Part shown: positions 18,604 through 26,972 of the stretch, in pieces
How positions within the stretch are numbered: the stretch's first letter is position 1
Layout of the letters: each line of letters begins with the position of its first letter
Assembly (NCBI RefSeq): GCF_024758505.1
Contig: NZ_CP077970.1
Coordinates: forward strand, 7,564,001 to 7,628,000
From: Bradyrhizobium arachidis
Lineage (GTDB): Bacteria; Pseudomonadota; Alphaproteobacteria; Rhizobiales; Xanthobacteraceae
DNA length: 64,000 nucleotides
Reading direction: 5' to 3'
Position numbers and translations under genes: made by a program
The notes under the pieces: model-generated
What the model was told of the DNA's origin: nothing
Databases searched by the model: none
What the model saw: the letters and a program-made list of their open reading frames with translations, nothing else

Positions 18604-18777
18604 ATGAGCGTCAAAGCCATTATGGCGACCATTCTGAAAGACGAGCTGACCTCGCGAGGCGTGACCTCCCTGACGGAATCCGACTATGAGGCGATCATTA
18701 AACGTCTTATCGAACTGCTCACCGAGCTTGAACTGGGCTTGGCGGCGCGAGATATCAAAAACAAACCCAAATCCTAG
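18604..18777 (+). CDS. Small helical hypothetical, 57 residues
   Basis: From the ATG at 18604 the product reads MSVKAIMATILKDELTSRG and continues as an amphipathic helix (IIKRLIELLTELELGL). An ATG at 18568 would add twelve unlikely residues. It lies directly before the recombination-gene remnant. I do not recognise a family. Confidence 0.45.
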   Translation: MSVKAIMATILKDELTSRGVTSLTESDYEAIIKRLIELLTELELGLAARDIKNKPKS

Positions 18778-18779
18778 CC

Positions 18780-19127
18780 CAACCCAAGGAGCCGCCGCGC
18801 AACCGCAGCAAGGCGCACCTGTTATTTGTCCGGGCGCAGCCCTGCCTCGTCTGCCAGCAAACCCCGTGCGATGCCCATCATCTAAAATTCGCCCAACCCC
18901 GAGCGCTCGGCCGCAAGGTCAGTGATGAGTTCACCGTCCCGTTGTGCCGGGCGCATCACGAGGAGCTGCATCGGCATGGCAATGAGCGCGCGTGGTGGGC
19001 GAACCTGCAGATCGCGCCGTTGCCGGTCGCGCAGGACTTGTGGGCAGCGAGCCCGATCCATGGTCCGGCCGCGGTCAGCATCGCGCCGCTTCCCGCAAGC
19101 CTTGGTTCGGAGGCCTCACCCCGATGA
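18780..19127 (+). pseudogene. Remnant of an ERF-fusion C-terminal zinc/HNH-like domain (DUF968-like)
   Basis: The frame ending at the TGA at 19127 reads [55 protein letters not shown] and [18 protein letters not shown]. This is residue-for-residue close to the C-terminal domain of the intact ERF protein at 37918-39093 ([33 protein letters not shown]). The CxxC, DAHH and CxxHH residues form a zinc/HNH-like site. No start codon precedes the fragment and the ERF annealing domain is absent, so this is the surviving 3' end of a second phage-type recombination gene. The TGA overlaps the next ATG (ATGA), exactly as at the intact locus. Confidence 0.75.
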
Positions 19128-19737
19128 ACGGCCTCTTCCAAACGGCGCGCGAGCTGACCGTAACGGCGCTGCCGGTCGAGTTCGAGGCGTTGGCGCCGCC
19201 GCCCCTGCTGCTTCCCGGTGAACATCTCGAACACTACCAGGCACTACGGCAGGCGATCTTCGCAGACCTTGCGCCGCGATCCGCCATCGAATGGCTGCTC
19301 GCCATCGACGTCGCCGAACTGTCCTGGGAAATCCAACGCTACCGAATGTTGCGGCACAAGTTGCTCGAGACCTATCGGCAAGAGGCGATTGCAGCCGCCC
19401 TCCGACGCATCGACATGGTCGGGATCGATCCGGACTTCGAAGAGGAAGCCGAGTCCTACACGCTGCAAAACGCGTTGAGCTGGCGGATTGATCCCATCGC
19501 TGCGACGAGATCGATGCGCGTCTGGCATCCTATGGCTTCGATGCGCACGCCATCACCACGGAAGTCTACGTGCAGGCGCGCGAGGTTCTGGTCCTGTTCG
19601 AGGGCCTGCTGAACGCGGCACAGACCAAACGGATGCTGCTGCTTCGCGAGATCAGGAATCTACGCTGGATGGGCGCAACAAGGCCAAGACTTGCAACCGC
19701 CGCGCAAACGCCTCGGGGAGATCCGGAGCTCCGATGA
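19124..19737 (+). pseudogene. Frameshifted hypothetical following the recombination remnant
   Basis: From an ATG at 19124 that overlaps the preceding TGA, the frame encodes MNGLFQTARELTVTALPVEF, then FADLAPRSAIEWLLAIDVAE and a charged helical region to about residue 125. Near 19505 the good frame switches: ARLASYGFDAHAITTEVYVQ and LNAAQTKRMLLLREI continue it to the TGA at 19737, so one base is missing around 19497-19510. The joined protein would have ~204 residues. Its N-terminus matches the truncated gene at 39090-39236 ([20 protein letters not shown]). Both sit directly after an ERF-type tail, so this is a conserved companion gene of unknown role, broken at both loci. Confidence 0.65.
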
Positions 19738-19929
19738 CAGCGTTCGCTTTTGCGCAAGGCTCGCATCGATCCGCGTCCTGGAAAACTCATTGACCAGCTG
19801 ACCGAAGACATCGAAGTCCAGCCAGCCAGAAAGCGAGGCCCACATACGAGCGCGGGCTTGCGTCTCGCGTTCGACCCGTCGCCCGTGATTTTTCCTCGCA
19901 GGACAGGGGTGGAGGCCAGCCGCGATGAT

Positions 19930-20268
19930 TCATGTCATGTGCCGCTTCTGATCAAAAGCTGAGGCGATGAGGAAATCATCCAGCTTCCGGCCACCTCGAA
20001 GTTGCGGCTTGAGCCATCGCGGTACCCTGCCCCGCCCCGACCAGGTCTCCATCGGGTTGTTCGGATTCCGATACTTCGGACGAACGGGCGGGTATTGGCG
20101 GCGCTTACGCTCAAGCCGAGTGACTTCGTGAGCCATTCCGATCTTTCGCAGCCGTTCCTCCAATCTGGCTTTTTCCGCCAACATTGTGTCGCTAAGTTTG
20201 GCGGTCACCTCGTCGTGAATTTTCAAAAGCTCGTCAAGCGAGAGCAACTTCAGATGATCGATGTTCAT
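19930..20268 (-). CDS. H-NS family nucleoid protein
   Basis: This is a 112-residue H-NS family DNA-binding protein. The N-terminal ~45 residues are a helical oligomerisation region (LLSLDELLKIHDEVTAKLSD). The C-terminal DNA-binding motif is clear: KYRNPNNPMETWSGRGR at about residues 65-81, followed by VPRWLK. The TWSGRGR loop is the AT-hook-like minor-groove contact of the family. The ATG at 20268 is preceded by a GGAG. H-NS-type proteins bind AT-rich, often foreign DNA and silence it, which fits the accessory surroundings. Its regulatory targets cannot be read from sequence. Confidence 0.9.
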   Translation of the reverse strand: MNIDHLKLLSLDELLKIHDEVTAKLSDTMLAEKARLEERLRKIGMAHEVTRLERKRRQYPPVRPKYRNPNNPMETWSGRGRVPRWLKPQLRGGRKLDDFLIASAFDQKRHMT

Positions 20269-20907
20269 AGCTCCATCCCCCGTTCTAGAGCATTAATCAA
20301 TCAGGCCCAAGCAGCGGACAAGCCACGGCTTATTAAACGGTCCCGCAATCCACATTTAATTGCAGTAACCAGCAGCGATAAAGGCGAGAGAGCGGCAATT
20401 GCGTGACGAGCGCGAAAAACCCGTGGGCGAGAACCAAAACGCGACTGCATTCATAGAGAAGATCCCCTCGACTTCGCAACGCATGGTGTCGCGGCATACG
20501 CACGCCACTGCTGCGAACCGTGGTGGGTCGAAAAGTGTTGGCTAAAGACCACGCCAGACTGAAAAGCTTTGATTGCCGACGGCACCCGACCACGAACATA
20601 ATACCGCGAATATTCATTGCGAGTTGCAGCCACTTCTTTAGAGCTGTGGAGAATATTGAAAACTAGAAGAATTGAGAGCGCAGCTCGCATTTAATCCGAC
20701 GCAGTGAGTCGGAGTCCATGAAGTGCCGGACATTTGGTTTCCACTTCTCGCGACCGCCATCGTCGGCACGCTCCTTTTCCTCGCGTTCCGACGATAGCCC
20801 CGCCGTGTGGCAATGAATCCTCAGCCGCCGCTGAAATCGCGGTTCCCCGCGCGATACCTTTGACTGTGCATAAACAGGAAGGTTCACTTCCAAGACAGGA
20901 GGTGGAC
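20269..20907. other. Gap, no firm gene
   Basis: Minus-strand frames exist, for example 20451-20690, which begins with a hydrophobic stretch (MRAALSILLVFNILHSS). None has a ribosome binding site or a recognisable family. The H-NS promoter is expected just to the right of 20268. Confidence 0.4.
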
Positions 20908-20991
20908 GTGAATACTTGGTTACTCATTTTTCTAATTGTTTTGAGCGTGAGCATTTTGATCGCACACGCTATCGACGCGATGCGCTCCTGA
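20908..20991 (+). CDS. Very small single-pass membrane protein, 27 residues
   Basis: A GTG at 20908 is preceded by a near-perfect Shine-Dalgarno (AGGAGGTGGAC before the start). It opens a 27-codon frame that is almost entirely one hydrophobic helix (WLLIFLIVLSVSILIAHAI) ending DAMRS and a TGA at 20991. The combination of an excellent ribosome binding site and a clean transmembrane helix argues for a real small membrane protein. The frame is also open upstream, but those residues are unrelated. The function is unknown. Such proteins often modulate a larger membrane complex, but nothing here identifies a partner. Confidence 0.6.
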   Translation: MNTWLLIFLIVLSVSILIAHAIDAMRS

Positions 20992-21467
20992 ATCCCCGCT
21001 CGTCACTTGTCGTTTGATTGGATTTCTCGTTTAGTTTGATTTCGTGAAGAATGACAGAATCGTGCACTGTCTAATCGTAAGCGCTGCTCCGCGCGAAATT
21101 GATCGGCTTAGGGCCTGAGGCTTCTGCTCGCCAAGGCGAGGCAGACTGGTGAGTCGAGAAGCAAGACAAAGGAACGCATTTTTTGTTTTGGCCGTAACGA
21201 GGCTAAGGCTGCCTTCGCCCAGCTATGCAAGACGCCAAGCGTTCATTGTTCGATCGCCTAGCGACCCAGTTTGATCTCTCAGAGAGGGGCCCGTGCGCCG
21301 CCAACCAGACAGCGAGACTGAATCCGAGCGTGGGCTTGTGCCTTGGCTCACGATCTGTACCGCGCGCGGACTAACATCGACAGATGGCATGACCTGGGCG
21401 TCCCGCGGGGGCTCACCCTTCAAACTGCACCAGCTCGCTGCGGCCACGGCTTCCTCGGCGCGCGGCG
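20992..21467. other. Gap, no gene supported
   Basis: I see only short unrelated frames and no recognisable remnant. Confidence 0.4.
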
Positions 21468-22178
21468 CTAGCTGTTCCTTTCAGGCTTGCGCTCAAGGAT
21501 AGCCTCAGTTGGATCGCGGAGGCGCAACGGGTTGCGAAGGAACACCGGATCATTAGCCGAGCACGGCCACCGCGAGGCTGCGCAGCACTCGCGGTATCTT
21601 TTGAGAGCTTCGACAAGCGGCCGGCGACCTCCGCCATTCGTTGATTGAGACCGTTCGCCCATTCCACCATCCGCTGCTTCGCTCGCAGACTACAAAACTG
21701 GCTTTGTCCGGCCCGGAACACGTCTGGGCGATTCAATTGTTCGTCGCTCGACTTGCGCTTTAGCGTCCAGGACCTTGTCGCCAGCTCGTGCGGCCCGCGG
21801 CGGGCGTATCCGGTCCGAAAGGCTGGTGCCCCTCCCGAGCACTCCGATCGGCAGGCCATCTGGACCAACACTGCTGTTTCCTTGAGCCTGTGCTGCCGGT
21901 GGGGATCTGTTTCGGGAGGGCGCTGAGCCAATGGCCATCTGATCCTCATTGCTCGTGCCGGTCCCAAGCGCGCCGATCGGCAGTCCATTTTGAGCGTGAC
22001 CAATCCCGGCATTTCTTGCAGCTTGGGCTGCCGCCCGCGACTTGGCCGGCGTGGCGGGCTGAACGTTCGGATTTGTCGGTTGGCCGTTGGTGCCCTGACT
22101 TCCGCCGGTGGCGGCGTCCTTTCGTCCCCATTCCACGCTCTTCTCGACCGGTGATAGTACCCGTTCGTCGAAACGCAC
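21468..22178 (-). pseudogene. Decayed or frameshifted low-complexity gene
   Basis: The frame from an ATG at 22178 to a stop at 21690 (162 residues) is Gly/Pro/Ala-rich. It contains an internal pair of similar segments, NGLPIGALGTGTSNED and DGLPIGVLGRGTSLSD. Sensible sequence then continues in other minus frames: LRAKQRMVEWANGLNQRM near 21620-21690 and DPVFLRNPLRLRDPTEAILE ending at 21468. This suggests one gene broken by at least two shifts. Bases 21941-22053 are about 80% identical to 40498-40612, where the same SRAAAQAARNA segment precedes an RTX remnant. I do not recognise a function. It could be a linker part of an old RTX protein. Confidence 0.4.
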
Positions 22179-22368
22179 CCAACAGTGCGGTCAAGACTTC
22201 TGTCCTAAGCGGTCCAAGCGTGCCGCCCATCTCCGGGTGTGGTTATGAAATGACGCGATGGGTCAGAGTGGTAGACGTTGCATCACCATGCGGCGTCTTT
22301 GCGGTGATCGAGCTCGCTATCCAGAATTGGGTTCGTTCTGTCAAAACTGAAGTTGAGAAGTCGGTCGC

Positions 22369-22719
22369 CTATTTCTTCCGGAGTGCCGAGGCACTACGCT
22401 TGGCATAGCGTTCGAGAGCGCCCAACTGGCGCAGCCGGTCATCGATCTCCTTGCTACTCCCATTCCCCTCCCACAATTGCGTTTCGATCTCGAAGGTGAG
22501 TTTGCCCCGCTCGACCTCGATGCGCCCGATCCGCTCGGACAGCGCTTCCAGGTCGAGGCCTGTGTCGGACGTCGTACCTCCACCATGGTCCTCGAGCGTT
22601 GCTGCGAGGCCATGGCGGAGCGCGTTCATCCTGGAACGCGCCTTGCCTGAAATCGTCCGTGGTCCGGTGCTCCGGGCAGCGTTTTTCCTGTTGGCGGCAA
22701 TCTGCTTCTCGGTAGCCAT
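22369..22719 (-). CDS. Conserved hypothetical of the KQIAANRxNA type, 116 residues
   Basis: The product begins MATEKQIAANRKNAARSTGP, followed by GKARSRMNALRHGL. This N-terminal signature recurs in many short hypothetical proteins of rhizobia, often in accessory or mobile regions. The rest is a charged helical region (EALSERIGRIEVERGKL). It has no membrane segment. Its ATG overlaps the stop of the upstream gene (TGATG at 22719), so the pair is translationally coupled and forms the last member of a three-gene minus-strand operon. Biochemical role is unknown. Confidence 0.75.
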   Translation of the reverse strand: MATEKQIAANRKNAARSTGPRTISGKARSRMNALRHGLAATLEDHGGGTTSDTGLDLEALSERIGRIEVERGKLTFEIETQLWEGNGSSKEIDDRLRQLGALERYAKRSASALRKK

Positions 22720-23354
22720 CAGTTCGCCTCGCGCTTATCGGCCACTTCCGGGCGCGCGCGAGAAACGGCGTTCAGCGTGGCCCTGCGCAGCTCTTTTGCG
22801 CGCTCGGCGTCGCGGCGATCAACCTCCTTCAAAAACGTCATCAACTGCTTCTGGGCAGCAATGATCTGGCGATCGATCGGCGCAAGGGAAGGCAGCGCGA
22901 GCTGGAATGCCTCGACATCGACCGCGTCCGTTGCATAGCCCACGCGGGTGAAGCGCGCCTCGACCTTGGTCTGGCCCGCCTTGCTTGCAAAATACTCCTT
23001 CCTGCTGTCGTAGGCCTGGAATGAGGCGGCGGAGCCGCGCTCGACCACACCATCCGTGAGGCGGATCAAGGCCACGACTGCCTCGGGGCGCATGTGCTGG
23101 AGGATCGCGTCGCGAATGCGCTCAAGCCCAATGATACGAAAAGTCAGAATCGTCGCCTGAAGCAGCATGACGAACTCGGCGGCCGAACGCTGACCGCCCT
23201 GAACGGCCTGCGCCAATTCGTGGAAGAGCGAGCGGAATTCGCCGGCACTTTCGTTCGGGCCAATCGGCGGATGGGCGAGCTGACTCTGGATGAAGCGCGG
23301 AATGGGCAGCGACTGCGGGATCGCCTGCGAGGATTGCTGAACGTTCTCTGCCAT
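22719..23354 (-). CDS. Hypothetical protein, 211 residues
   Basis: I chose the ATG at 23354 (MAENVQQSSQAIPQSLP). An in-frame ATG at 23390 would add an arginine-rich dozen residues that look unlikely. The product is mainly helical, with a segment LFHELAQAVQGGQRSAAEF and a basic C-terminus (ERAKELRRATLNAVSRARP). No catalytic motif, signal peptide or membrane helix is visible. It sits between two other unknown genes in the same orientation and overlaps the next start by the TGATG arrangement. Function not recognised. Confidence 0.65.
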   Translation of the reverse strand: MAENVQQSSQAIPQSLPIPRFIQSQLAHPPIGPNESAGEFRSLFHELAQAVQGGQRSAAEFVMLLQATILTFRIIGLERIRDAILQHMRPEAVVALIRLTDGVVERGSAASFQAYDSRKEYFASKAGQTKVEARFTRVGYATDAVDVEAFQLALPSLAPIDRQIIAAQKQLMTFLKEVDRRDAERAKELRRATLNAVSRARPEVADKREAN

Positions 23355-23474
23355 GTCTGGGGTCCTGTTCTCGGGCACGCGCCAACGCATGCCCTCAAGA
23401 AGACCAAACCAGACTCGGCGGCGGCCGGGGAACTCATTTCTTGTGGGCGAAAAGGGGCAGCGCGAACCGGCAAC

Positions 23475-24233
23475 TCAAGTGAACTCTTCGGCAGCAATTC
23501 GCTCGATTGTTTCGATGGTTACGCCGGGCAAACCAACCTCATCAAGGTGTGTTTGCAATGGACCGATCACCTTTTCAAGGAAGGAATAGAATGGCCCGCT
23601 TTCGACATAGCGCACGCCGCCGCCCGGCGCATCGATCGGGGTCCGCCGCCGGACGATGCGACCGCCGAAGGTCCTGAAGGCGAGCGCCAGGCTTTCGGCA
23701 AGCAAGCGGTTGGCGACATTGCGCGGACGACCACGCTGCCGCCGCTGATTTTCAAGTGCTCTGCGAGCTGCCTTCGCGATGCTCGCCGGTGTCGGCCTCT
23801 TCGCTTTCGCCTCGAAACGAACCCGCCGGCGCCCAAACACATCCTGCAAATGCATACCGGGCTTCTCGGAGAGTCGACTGTAGTTGGATACGATGGCCCA
23901 GTGCACCTCTGGGGGAAGGCCCTTGATGCGAAACAGCGCCGGATTTCTTGCGATCCGCTCGAGCCAGGCTCGGGCAACGCCGTCAGGGGTCTGATGCGAG
24001 CAATGTGCCGCAATGGTCAACGCCGTTGCGATCCTCTCGATTGCAGCCTTTTCCTCTCCTTCGAGAGTCCGCGTCTCATCCGCGGACTGAACCTCTATGT
24101 CATAGTTCTCGTAGAAGCCCGTCGGCTGCAAAATTGAGACGGCTCGCGGTGCGAGTGCAGAATAGATCGAACTCCAGATCGACAACCAGCTCGGCGCCGG
24201 CCGGTAGGATTCTGGACCGTAACGCTTCGGCAT
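23475..24233 (-). CDS. Hypothetical protein, 252 residues
   Basis: This is the first gene of the three-gene minus-strand operon. The product begins MPKRYGPESYRPAPSWLSIW and has a basic central stretch (RRVRFEAKAKRPTPASIAKA). Further on come GRPRNVANRLLAESLALAF and GPFYSFLEKVIGPLQTHL. The basic middle could contact nucleic acid, but no known domain is evident. It has no signal peptide. About 120 bases separate it from the following gene. Function not recognised. Confidence 0.65.
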   Translation of the reverse strand: MPKRYGPESYRPAPSWLSIWSSIYSALAPRAVSILQPTGFYENYDIEVQSADETRTLEGEEKAAIERIATALTIAAHCSHQTPDGVARAWLERIARNPALFRIKGLPPEVHWAIVSNYSRLSEKPGMHLQDVFGRRRVRFEAKAKRPTPASIAKAARRALENQRRQRGRPRNVANRLLAESLALAFRTFGGRIVRRRTPIDAPGGGVRYVESGPFYSFLEKVIGPLQTHLDEVGLPGVTIETIERIAAEEFT

Positions 24234-24454
24234 GAGCCATTCCCTCTACTTGTCACTCACTGAACACAGTTCAGGCTCCCCCCTGGTGGTCACATCGACC
24301 CTAGGCTTTGCCTCGTGGCAGCGCAAAATACTGGGGATACAGCTTCGAGAACTTGCGCACACGACGAATCAGATGATCATCGGCAAGATGGCAGACCTTA
24401 GCGCACCATAGAGACGACGCCAGCAGCAAGCCCATTCGTCAAAAGGAGTTCTAA

Positions 24455-24790
24455 ATGTATTACGCCAGAGCGGCTGCGCTCCGCCTTGATCAGCAACGGG
24501 TGTGGCTGCGAACACTGCATAAGTCGCTCCTTGCCGATCTCAACAAATGCGGCTCGGGCCGCACGGCCCCAGCCGAGCTCTCCGGGCGCATCGATAGCCT
24601 CCGGCGTACGCTCAGAAAGTCAATGATCGAGAGCATCGAGGTTTCGACTACGCTGATCGAGCGCACGGAGATGTTGAACCTGGGCAGTATGGCTGAGGCA
24701 GTCCGCGCACAAACACGTCTTCACCAGGTCCACCGCGATGTTACCAAAACGCTGAGCGAGCTTGACAAGGGCGCCGCGGAGCGGAGTTAG
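24455..24790 (+). CDS. Helical hypothetical, 111 residues
   Basis: An AAAAGGAGTTCTAA directly before the ATG at 24455 is a strong ribosome binding site. The product is all-helical and charged (ALRLDQQRVWLRTLHKSLL, then IESIEVSTTLIERTEMLN), consistent with a coiled-coil or helical bundle. There is no signal peptide or catalytic motif. It is transcribed away from the three-gene operon at 22369-24233, and the ~220 bases between them probably hold both promoters. Function unknown. Confidence 0.65.
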   Translation: MYYARAAALRLDQQRVWLRTLHKSLLADLNKCGSGRTAPAELSGRIDSLRRTLRKSMIESIEVSTTLIERTEMLNLGSMAEAVRAQTRLHQVHRDVTKTLSELDKGAAERS

Positions 24791-24901
24791 AAGACGAGTT
24801 AACGACGTCCCTCGAAAGTCCCCGGCCAAGCCGTAGCAAAGAATGTTACTTGGGTAACGTCAATTGCTACGCGCGCGTGCGGAGTACTTGAAACATAGCC
24901 T

Positions 24902-25678
24902 TCACGAGCGCCCCGCCGAATTGCCTATTGCCATCTTGCGATCGGCCCAGCCCTTGATATCGCCGACCGTCATCGCCTTGAGGAATGGATTGGCGTTGAC
25001 CAGCTTTTCGCGCGTGGTCCGACCTGTCGCGTCAGCGGCGGCCATAAGGGAAGCAGCATCGGCACTTTCTGCGCTGGCCAAGAGCGCCACGGCGCCCGCC
25101 GGTCCCGCGAAATGGGCAAGGTAGAGAGAACCGGGCGTGATTGGCAGACCGCGCTTGTTCAGCATCACGGCATATTCCTCGACCAGCCGTGCTGCGATCT
25201 CTCGCGCAAGCTCGGCATCTCGCCGCAAGTCCAACACTTGCTTGTCGGTGCGGCCCTGGATCAGATCGCGTCGGTGCCTTCGAACGGCATCGAGCCATGT
25301 GTCATCGAGAAACTGGGCGGCGCCAGTCGCGCTCGACCGCTTGTTCCTTGCATTCGGGTCACCGTTGGACTCGGCTATGACAATGCGCTCGACCAACGCC
25401 TTGGCGGCAGTCCTGTCGATCGATTTCCCGTTCAAATGAGCGTCGCGAGACAGGACGAAACTTGCGGCGAAAGCTACACCGATTGCCACTCCAAGAACGA
25501 GGGTGATGGATTCCGCCGACAGCCAGTCCCGCGCGGCGACAACCGATCCACGCTCGTCGGGTCGAGGCGGCCGGATCTCGTCGGCACGATTTGGTTGCTC
25601 TGACGACCGCGCGAGGAGCCGCGGATTGTCGTCGGCCATCTCGCCGATGAAAGGGAATCGTTGGGCTAGGTCTGGCAT
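24902..25678 (-). CDS. Membrane-anchored lytic transglycosylase-like protein (SLT domain)
   Basis: The 258-residue product has a single N-terminal transmembrane helix at about residues 57-75 (ITLVLGVAIGVAFAASFV), preceded by a polar cytoplasmic part. A lysozyme-like SLT domain follows. The catalytic glutamate is E103 in VIAESNGDPNARN, and the downstream SSATGAAQFLDDTW is the typical GxxQF substrate-binding stretch. Such enzymes cleave the glycan strand of peptidoglycan, either for remodelling or to let large structures through the wall. It overlaps the end of the upstream gene by 13 bases, so the two are co-translated. Confidence 0.8.
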   Translation of the reverse strand: MPDLAQRFPFIGEMADDNPRLLARSSEQPNRADEIRPPRPDERGSVVAARDWLSAESITLVLGVAIGVAFAASFVLSRDAHLNGKSIDRTAAKALVERIVIAESNGDPNARNKRSSATGAAQFLDDTWLDAVRRHRRDLIQGRTDKQVLDLRRDAELAREIAARLVEEYAVMLNKRGLPITPGSLYLAHFAGPAGAVALLASAESADAASLMAAADATGRTTREKLVNANPFLKAMTVGDIKGWADRKMAIGNSAGRS

Positions 25679-26109
25679 CCCGTTGATAGTTTCAATACTT
25701 TGAATAGGTCATCGAAGGCACCTGACCGGCAGGGCTTGACCTCCGCGACCGGTTTGGCGCGATTGGCATTCGCAGTTGCCTTGGAAGTTTCCTGTCGAGG
25801 CCGAGGTCTGGGCAGCATGACTGCGGATTTTCCTCCGCTTGCGCTGTGTTGCTCGATGATCTTCGAACGCTCTTGCGCAACAATCGGTGTTAGATGCGGC
25901 GTAGGCATCGGCTGGCTCGAGGGCTGCGGCGCCTCAAGCATGTGCGGGACTTCGAGCCGGTCTGCCGTCGTCAGCATATCGTGTGAGGCGCGTAATCCGA
26001 CGGTTGCCTGAGCGGGAGGTTCGCTCATAGGCTTTGTCGTGCGCGGCGGTGTCTCGAATTCCATCACCGCGAGTGTACCGAGGCCAACAAGGATGAGAGC
26101 CCCTCTCAT
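25666..26109 (-). CDS. Probable exported Pro-rich protein coupled to the transglycosylase
   Basis: The product of 147 residues begins with a short hydrophobic segment (MRGALILVGLGTLAVMEF), continues with a Pro/Thr/Ser-rich linker, and ends in a compact conserved-looking tail (CRSGAFDDLFKVLKLSTGCQ) with two cysteines that could form a disulfide. It is likely anchored in or exported across the inner membrane. Its 3' end overlaps the start of the lytic transglycosylase by 13 bases, pointing to a shared envelope function. The family is not recognised. Confidence 0.6.
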   Translation of the reverse strand: MRGALILVGLGTLAVMEFETPPRTTKPMSEPPAQATVGLRASHDMLTTADRLEVPHMLEAPQPSSQPMPTPHLTPIVAQERSKIIEQHSASGGKSAVMLPRPRPRQETSKATANANRAKPVAEVKPCRSGAFDDLFKVLKLSTGCQT

Positions 26110-26463
26110 CTGATTTCACGCTTTCCGAACGAGAGACCTCGCTCAAAGCCTGCCGGAAATAAGCTCCCGAAAATCGGAGAACGATTGCAAACATCCAATA
26201 AGGCGGCTTAACGGCGGAAGTGAACCTGCGGGTGGGGTTAGTGAGAAGATCAGAGACAAGGTTAACGCGGGTCGCGCCGGGCAATCAGCCTCGCTGTCCG
26301 GAGGGCTTCAATTGCTCTTACGGTAAGGCCTTGATGGCTGCTCTTCCCTTTTGAGACATGTCGACTGGCGCTGGCGACGTCCGTTCACCGCGAGTGGCCG
26401 GAAATCGTCGTGTCAGCGCCAACCGAAGCGAATCGGTGCAAGAGCGCCTTCACCGGCATGCGC

Positions 26464-26868
26464 CTACGGATCAATCAGGACACCCGGGTTGAGCATGCCC
26501 TGCGGATCCAGTTCGCGCTTGGCTGCCCGCAAGGCGGCGACGAAAAGCTCTGGCTGTTGTCGGTCGTACCATGGCCTGAGATCGCGGCCGACGGCATGAT
26601 GATGCGTGATGGTGCCGCCTGCCGAGATCAGTGCGTCGCTCGCCGCATTCTTGATGGCCTGCCACTGCTCGAGAAGCGCGCCGTGGCGACCAAGGGCATG
26701 GAAGGTGAAATAGGGTGCAGGCCCGTCCGGGTAGACGTGGGTAAAGCGGCAGGTGACTTCACCCTTGACGCCAGTCGCTTCCCGAATGGCGCGCTCGGTT
26801 GCCGCCTTGACTTTGTCGTGAAAGCTTTCGAACCGCTCCCAGGTGATGAATCGCCTCGTCCGAGTTCC
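26464..26868 (-). pseudogene. C-terminal fragment of an FAD-linked oxidase (alkylglycerone-phosphate-synthase-like)
   Basis: The minus frame bounded by a TAG at 26869-26871 and ending at the TAG at 26464 has no usable start, yet reads as good protein. It shows FITWERFESFHDKVK, then GEVTCRFTHVYPDG, APYFTFHALGRHGALLEQW, GGTITHHHAVGRDLRPWY and RELDPQGMLNPGVLI. The HHHAVGRD and DPxGxLNPG motifs are hallmarks of the C-terminal domain of FAD-linked oxidases of the alkyldihydroxyacetone-phosphate synthase type. About 135 codons survive of an expected ~500 or more, and the FAD-binding half is gone. This is a remnant, probably not expressed. Confidence 0.8.
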
Positions 26869-26972
26869 CTAAATGTCGAAGATCATTGACTAAAAACCCG
26901 GGCGTGTATGCCCATTGATTTACGCCACAATTCGGAGTTCCATTCCTGGATCTGCTGACGCGAGGCCGTGCA

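Noticed and set aside
19750..19962. Plus-strand frame after the broken companion gene
   Set aside because: It has no recognised domain, overlaps the H-NS gene end on the other strand, and may be only decayed sequence.
21223..21447. Minus-strand frame that might be an insertion-sequence remnant
   Set aside because: No transposase motif or terminal inverted repeat was found.
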